Origin: an uncultured Allobaculum sp. | Lineage (GTDB): Bacteria; Bacillota_I; Bacilli_A; Erysipelotrichales; Erysipelotrichaceae | Length of the DNA stretch: 8,409 nt | Direction: 5' to 3' | Assembly (NCBI GenBank): GCA_910577085.1 | Contig: CAJTLE010000123.1 | Location: 1 to 8,409 of the forward strand | In this document: piece by piece, positions 6,020 through 8,409 of the stretch | How the letters are laid out: each line of letters begins with the position of its first letter | Position numbering within the stretch: the stretch's first letter is position 1 | Made by a program: the position numbers and the translations under genes | Notes under the pieces: generated by a model | Database searches by the model: none | Seen by the model: only the letters and a program-made list of their open reading frames with translations | What the model was told of the DNA's origin: nothing

Positions 6020-6048
6020 TTGCCTGCCGTTTCATTCTTCCCTGTAAT
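6020..6048 (+). promoter_or_regulatory. Candidate promoter of the altered tRNA-Gly copy
   Basis: TTGCCT (6020-6025, four of six consensus matches), a 17-base gap and TGTAAT (6043-6048, five of six). Transcription would begin near 6055, about nine bases before the copy at 6064. The spacing is ideal, but the sequence is T-rich and some match by chance is possible. Confidence 0.45.
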
Positions 6049-6063
6049 TTTTCCTCAATGAAA

Positions 6064-6134
6064 GCAGATGTAGTTCAATGGTAGAACACGACCTTACGGC
6101 AGCTGGTATGGAAATTCGATTCTTCTCACCTGCC
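6064..6134 (+). pseudogene. Altered full-length tRNA-Gly copy (pseudo-tRNA or tRNA-like RNA)
   Basis: Compared with tRNA-Gly at 5869 the first 32 bases are identical and the length is the same with no gaps, but 13 of the remaining 39 bases differ. Twelve of the 13 are transitions. The anticodon loop is TTACGGC, so the anticodon position reads ACG, not GCC. Four stem pairs are broken, all becoming A-C: 5-68, 29-41, 31-39 and 53-61 (tRNA numbering). One pair, G51-C63, has become A51-T63, a compensating change. The discriminator is C and no CCA follows; instead there is TTTT. The 53-61 pair is almost invariant in working tRNAs, so normal tRNA function is doubtful. A possible own promoter at 6020-6048 argues against a merely dead copy. 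Confidence 0.75.
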
Positions 6135-6194
6135 TTTTGTCAGTGCAGTCTGCCTTTGATCTTTCTTTGGGCTTTGCCTAAAAGCATGGCATAG

Positions 6195-6218
6195 AAAAAG
6201 ACCGGCATAACCGGCCTT
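6195..6218 (-). terminator. Terminator of the pyrophosphatase gene
   Basis: On the minus strand AAGGCCGG and CCGGTCTT form an 8-bp stem (one G-U) around TTATG, followed by a T-run. It lies about 95 bases after the stop codon. On the plus strand no T-run follows, so it acts in one direction only. Confidence 0.85.
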
Positions 6219-6239
6219 GGAGTTTGAAACTTTGAATGT

Positions 6240-6272
6240 CGATTCTTCGAATTCTGAATCCTTGAAGAACCG
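6240..6272 (-). other. Hairpin in the 3' untranslated region of the pyrophosphatase gene
   Basis: On the minus strand CGGTTCTTC and GAAGAATCG form a 9-bp stem (one G-U) around a 15-base loop. There is no T-run. It lies between the stop codon and the terminator and may protect the message end or be a processing site. Confidence 0.4.
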
Positions 6273-6313
6273 ATTTTTGGAATCGTAAAAACAAGTGAGC
6301 GTACAGCTCGAGT

Positions 6314-7912
6314 TTAACGTAAAGCGGCACCAACGGCTGGAACGATCTGTTTCTTACGGGAAACATAACCGTTCTTTTCGAATTCTGGAATGGCTTCGTC
6401 CAGAATATGGGCATCGGAACCGGCGACAAGGAATTTGGATCCTGTGCCATCGATGTTGGTAAAGGCGATCACCCACAGGCTGATGCCCAGTTTTTCAGCT
6501 TCGGCATCCATGAATTTCTTGAAGTCATCACGGATTTTATCGATATCTTTGTAGTCATAGATAAATACCTGGCTGATGGCTGTTTTGATGCCGGACAGAA
6601 CGAATTCTTTGCAGTCCTGATACAGAATTTCCTTGAAGTCTTTGCCTTCAATGGTTGCTGTATGACGGAAAAGATCTTCAGCCATTTCGGCTGCATTCAG
6701 ACCGTATTCCTTTTCAATGCGCTGGGCAGTAAAAATATCAGTTGGCGTGCAGGTTGGTGACTTGAAGTTCATTGTGTCACTGATCATCGCATACAAAACG
6801 AGTTGAGCGATTTTCGGATCCATCTGGATGCCATATTCCTGATACATCATCGCAATGATGGTATTGGAAGAGCCGACAATCATATTGCGGAATACGATTG
6901 GACGGGAGGTTTCAACATCCCCAATCCGGTGATGGTCAACGATCTCCAGAATTTCACCCTGATCGCGGTCGTCAATGGACTGTTTGGATTCATTGTGGTC
7001 AACCAGAATGAATTTTTTCGGTTCTGCTTTTAACAGGTGGTAACGTGCAACCGATCCGATGATCTTATTGCCTTCAACCACTGGATAGGAAGAATGACGG
7101 GTGCGAAGCATTTTCTTTTCGACATCTTCCAGATATTCCGTTGGATGGAATTCAATGGCTTTAGATTTTGGCGTCATGATGAATTCGACTGGGATCGCCC
7201 GATAAATCATCTGAATAATCTTCATGATGTTATATGGGGTGCTGATCAGAGTTACGCCCATGGATTTGGCCATTTCAAAAATATAATCGTTTGGAACAAA
7301 GTTTTCGGCAATGATGATGACAGCAGCCCCTTTGGCCATGGCTTTAATCATGTCGTCTTCGTGATCGTTGAGCACCATGATAGCACCAGTTAAATCACGT
7401 TCCATCATCTTTTTATCCGAGATTCGGACATCGCCGCTCTTGGTCCGGGTTCCTTTATACAAAATTTTGCCGTGAACAACGTCGCGCAGGTTTTCATCCG
7501 GTGTGTCTTTTAAAAGATTGCGGGTAATATTGAGATCCTGCATCTGGACTTTGGAAATATCGGCCAGAGTAACCATGCCGGCTAAATCTCCGTTGTCATC
7601 CAGGACGTAAATGGTTTTCGTATTGTTGCTCATCATCAGATCCCAGCCATAACGCAGGGTGTCCTGACGGTTGATCAGAATAGCTTCATCAATTTCAATT
7701 TCTTCCAGCGAGTTTTTCGCGGTTGTCAGTCGCAGCGGGGCTGGCACTCCGACTTTGTTAAGGATGTATTTCGTTTCGGGATTGAGATGTCCAAGACGGG
7801 CTGGAACAACATTTTCCCCCAGTTTCTGTTTGAGAGCAGCCAACGTAATGGCGCCGCACACAGAATCTGTATCTGGTCGTTTATGACCAATAACATAAAC
7901 AGGCTGATTCAT
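6314..7912 (-). CDS. ppaC: Manganese-dependent inorganic pyrophosphatase with CBS and DRTGG domains (family II)
   Basis: The enzyme hydrolyses pyrophosphate to two phosphates in the cytoplasm, pulling biosynthetic reactions forward. The 532-residue protein is the long, regulated form. The DHH catalytic domain is split: residues 1-62 carry GHKRPDTDSV (His10, Asp14, Asp16), and 300-400 carry VDHNE (305-307), VDHHRIGD (Asp326-His327-His328) and ISDT (Asp379). Between them lie CBS 1 (about 73-125), a DRTGG domain (about 127-244, motif degenerate as DLTGA at 173-177) and CBS 2 (about 245-295). The DHHA2 domain follows (about 412-530) with the substrate-binding SRKKQ (518-522). In this family the CBS pair binds adenine nucleotides (AMP and ADP inhibit, ATP activates) and the DRTGG-containing forms also respond to diadenosine polyphosphates. 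The start has GAGG five bases upstream. It follows the HU gene by 70 bp and may be co-transcribed with it, besides having a candidate promoter at 7958-7966. Confidence 0.97.
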   Translation of the reverse strand: MNQPVYVIGHKRPDTDSVCGAITLAALKQKLGENVVPARLGHLNPETKYILNKVGVPAPLRLTTAKNSLEEIEIDEAILINRQDTLRYGWDLMMSNNTKTIYVLDDNGDLAGMVTLADISKVQMQDLNITRNLLKDTPDENLRDVVHGKILYKGTRTKSGDVRISDKKMMERDLTGAIMVLNDHEDDMIKAMAKGAAVIIIAENFVPNDYIFEMAKSMGVTLISTPYNIMKIIQMIYRAIPVEFIMTPKSKAIEFHPTEYLEDVEKKMLRTRHSSYPVVEGNKIIGSVARYHLLKAEPKKFILVDHNESKQSIDDRDQGEILEIVDHHRIGDVETSRPIVFRNMIVGSSNTIIAMMYQEYGIQMDPKIAQLVLYAMISDTMNFKSPTCTPTDIFTAQRIEKEYGLNAAEMAEDLFRHTATIEGKDFKEILYQDCKEFVLSGIKTAISQVFIYDYKDIDKIRDDFKKFMDAEAEKLGISLWVIAFTNIDGTGSKFLVAGSDAHILDEAIPEFEKNGYVSRKKQIVPAVGAALR

Positions 7913-7957
7913 GATTTCCTCTACTATCTAAATCTCTAAGTCTTATTAGATGGTACA

Positions 7958-7966
7958 AGTATATCA
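7958..7966 (-). promoter_or_regulatory. Candidate extended -10 promoter of the pyrophosphatase gene
   Basis: On the minus strand the sequence is TGATATACT: a TATACT hexamer with the TGn extension. There is no good -35 at 17 bases, which the extended -10 can compensate for. The start would be near 7951, giving a leader of about 40 bases. Confidence 0.45.
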
Positions 7967-7982
7967 CGATCAGCCTGTTGAA

Positions 7983-8357
7983 TTATTTGCTTTCAGAATT
8001 ATCGTCAGCTGGAGAGTCTTCACTGTTGACAGCGTCTTTTAAGCCTTTTTTCAAAGTGAATTTTACAGTTTTGCTGGCAGGGATGACAATCTGCTCTTTG
8101 GTTACCGGACTCATGCCGGGTCTTTCGCCTCTGGATTTGACAACGAACTTTCCAAACCCCGTCAGATCGACGACATTGTCTTCGACAAGATTTCGGGTAA
8201 TCAGATCAAAGACCGTATTGACATAAAGACTTGAAGTTTTGAGTGGTAAAGAAAGTTCTTTGGAAAACTGAGAAATCAGATCCTTTTTTCTGTAACCCCT
8301 GTATACATTATTCCTAAAAAAGCGCAAAAAGCCCCTATCAAACAAATTAGATATCAT
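7983..8357 (-). CDS. HU-family DNA-binding protein, start uncertain
   Basis: The product is a small nucleoid protein that would bind and bend DNA as a dimer. The HU fold spans residues 23-111: KKDLISQFSKEL (24-35) for the N-terminal helices, VDLTGFGKFVV (63-73) for the core, the arm region with Pro84 (the intercalating proline position) and IPASKTVKFTLKKGLKDAV (92-110). Two extras are unusual: about 20 residues before the domain (MISNLFDRGFLRFFRNNVYR) and an acidic, serine-rich tail (NSEDSPADDNSESK). HU proteins are usually about 90 residues; this frame has 124. The ATG at 8357 lacks a ribosome binding site. An out-of-frame ATG at 8308 would give MYTGVTEK and, if one A were added to the A6 run at 8284-8289, continue into KDLISQF as a normal HU start. 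So either the upstream codons are not translated, or there is a frameshift or sequence error. HU identity is firm; the N-terminus is not. Confidence 0.85.
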   Translation of the reverse strand: MISNLFDRGFLRFFRNNVYRGYRKKDLISQFSKELSLPLKTSSLYVNTVFDLITRNLVEDNVVDLTGFGKFVVKSRGERPGMSPVTKEQIVIPASKTVKFTLKKGLKDAVNSEDSPADDNSESK

Positions 8358-8359
8358 TT

Positions 8360-8388
8360 CTAGCTATTTATGCATCTAATATAGCTAG
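8360..8388. repeat. Perfect 8-bp inverted repeat over the HU promoter
   Basis: CTAGCTAT (8360-8367) and ATAGCTAG (8381-8388) are exact reverse complements with a 13-base spacer that contains the palindrome ATGCAT. Half-site centres are 21 bases apart, about two helical turns. It covers most of the -10 box, the predicted start point and the bases just before the ATG, a classical operator position. Confidence 0.55.
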
Positions 8389-8403
8389 CTGATCTGGCGT
8401 CAA
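8376..8403 (-). promoter_or_regulatory. Promoter of the HU gene
   Basis: On the minus strand TTGACG (8403-8398, five of six matches), a 16-base gap and TATTAG (8381-8376, four of six). The start would be near 8369, leaving only about 12 bases before the ATG at 8357 or about 60 before the ATG at 8308. Confidence 0.5.
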
Positions 8404-8409
8404 AGTTAC

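Noticed and set aside
5793..6084. Plus-strand frames across the tRNA genes (for example MAQLVSVPPCHGGGCGFESR)
   Set aside because: They are translations of tRNA sequence, a common false gene call.
6195..6218. Terminator for the altered tRNA copy on the plus strand
   Set aside because: The stem has no T-run on the plus strand; the T-run serves the minus-strand pyrophosphatase gene.

Overview
The window reads as ordinary chromosome from a low-to-mid GC member of the Bacillota (Firmicutes). The clues are strong AAGGAG-type ribosome binding sites, hairpin-plus-T-run terminators, tRNA genes that encode their own CCA, a membrane-free Mn-dependent pyrophosphatase carrying CBS and DRTGG domains, and a primary sigma factor of about 400 residues with a SigA-like core. 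A placement in or near the Erysipelotrichia is my guess from the style of the proteins and is not proven by the sequence. The genetic code is standard: stops are TAA or TAG and tryptophan is TGG. I see no insertion sequence, phage gene, CRISPR array or plasmid origin.

From left to right: positions 1-279 hold no gene that I can support, although a reading frame might start at the extreme left edge on the minus strand. A leftward gene cluster then runs from 4914 down to 346: pepT (tripeptide aminopeptidase), a short malic enzyme, a patatin-like phospholipase and rpoD (primary sigma factor), closed by a clear terminator at 280-311. The first three genes are packed within a few bases of each other, and rpoD follows after 77 bp with no convincing promoter of its own, so at least part of the sigma factor message probably comes through metabolic genes. 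The cluster starts at a consensus -10 near 5076-5081, with a long leader containing a perfect 12-bp palindrome.

From 4915 to 5786 there is an unusually large divergent intergenic region that is rich in short symmetrical and repeated DNA: a nested inverted repeat at 5103-5174, a perfect 10-bp inverted repeat at 5352-5379, a 12-bp palindrome at 5378-5389, and a 22-bp tandem repeat ending just before a TATAAT box at 5442. A rightward tRNA operon follows (tRNA-Asp GTC and tRNA-Gly GCC) with its own promoter and terminator. After that terminator comes a full-length but strongly altered second copy of the tRNA-Gly gene, apparently with a promoter of its own. This is the most unusual object in the window.

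The right side, again leftward, holds an HU-like DNA-binding protein gene and the CBS-domain family II pyrophosphatase gene, ending in a terminator at 6195-6218. The HU gene start is problematic: the only in-frame ATG lacks a ribosome binding site and gives an odd N-terminal extension, while an out-of-frame ATG would give a normal HU start if one base were gained in an A6 run. The HU promoter lies inside a perfect 8-bp inverted repeat.

Functionally, the protein genes are housekeeping: transcription initiation, nucleoid structure, pyrophosphate removal for biosynthesis, peptide breakdown, malate decarboxylation and lipid hydrolysis. The novelty is in the non-coding parts.
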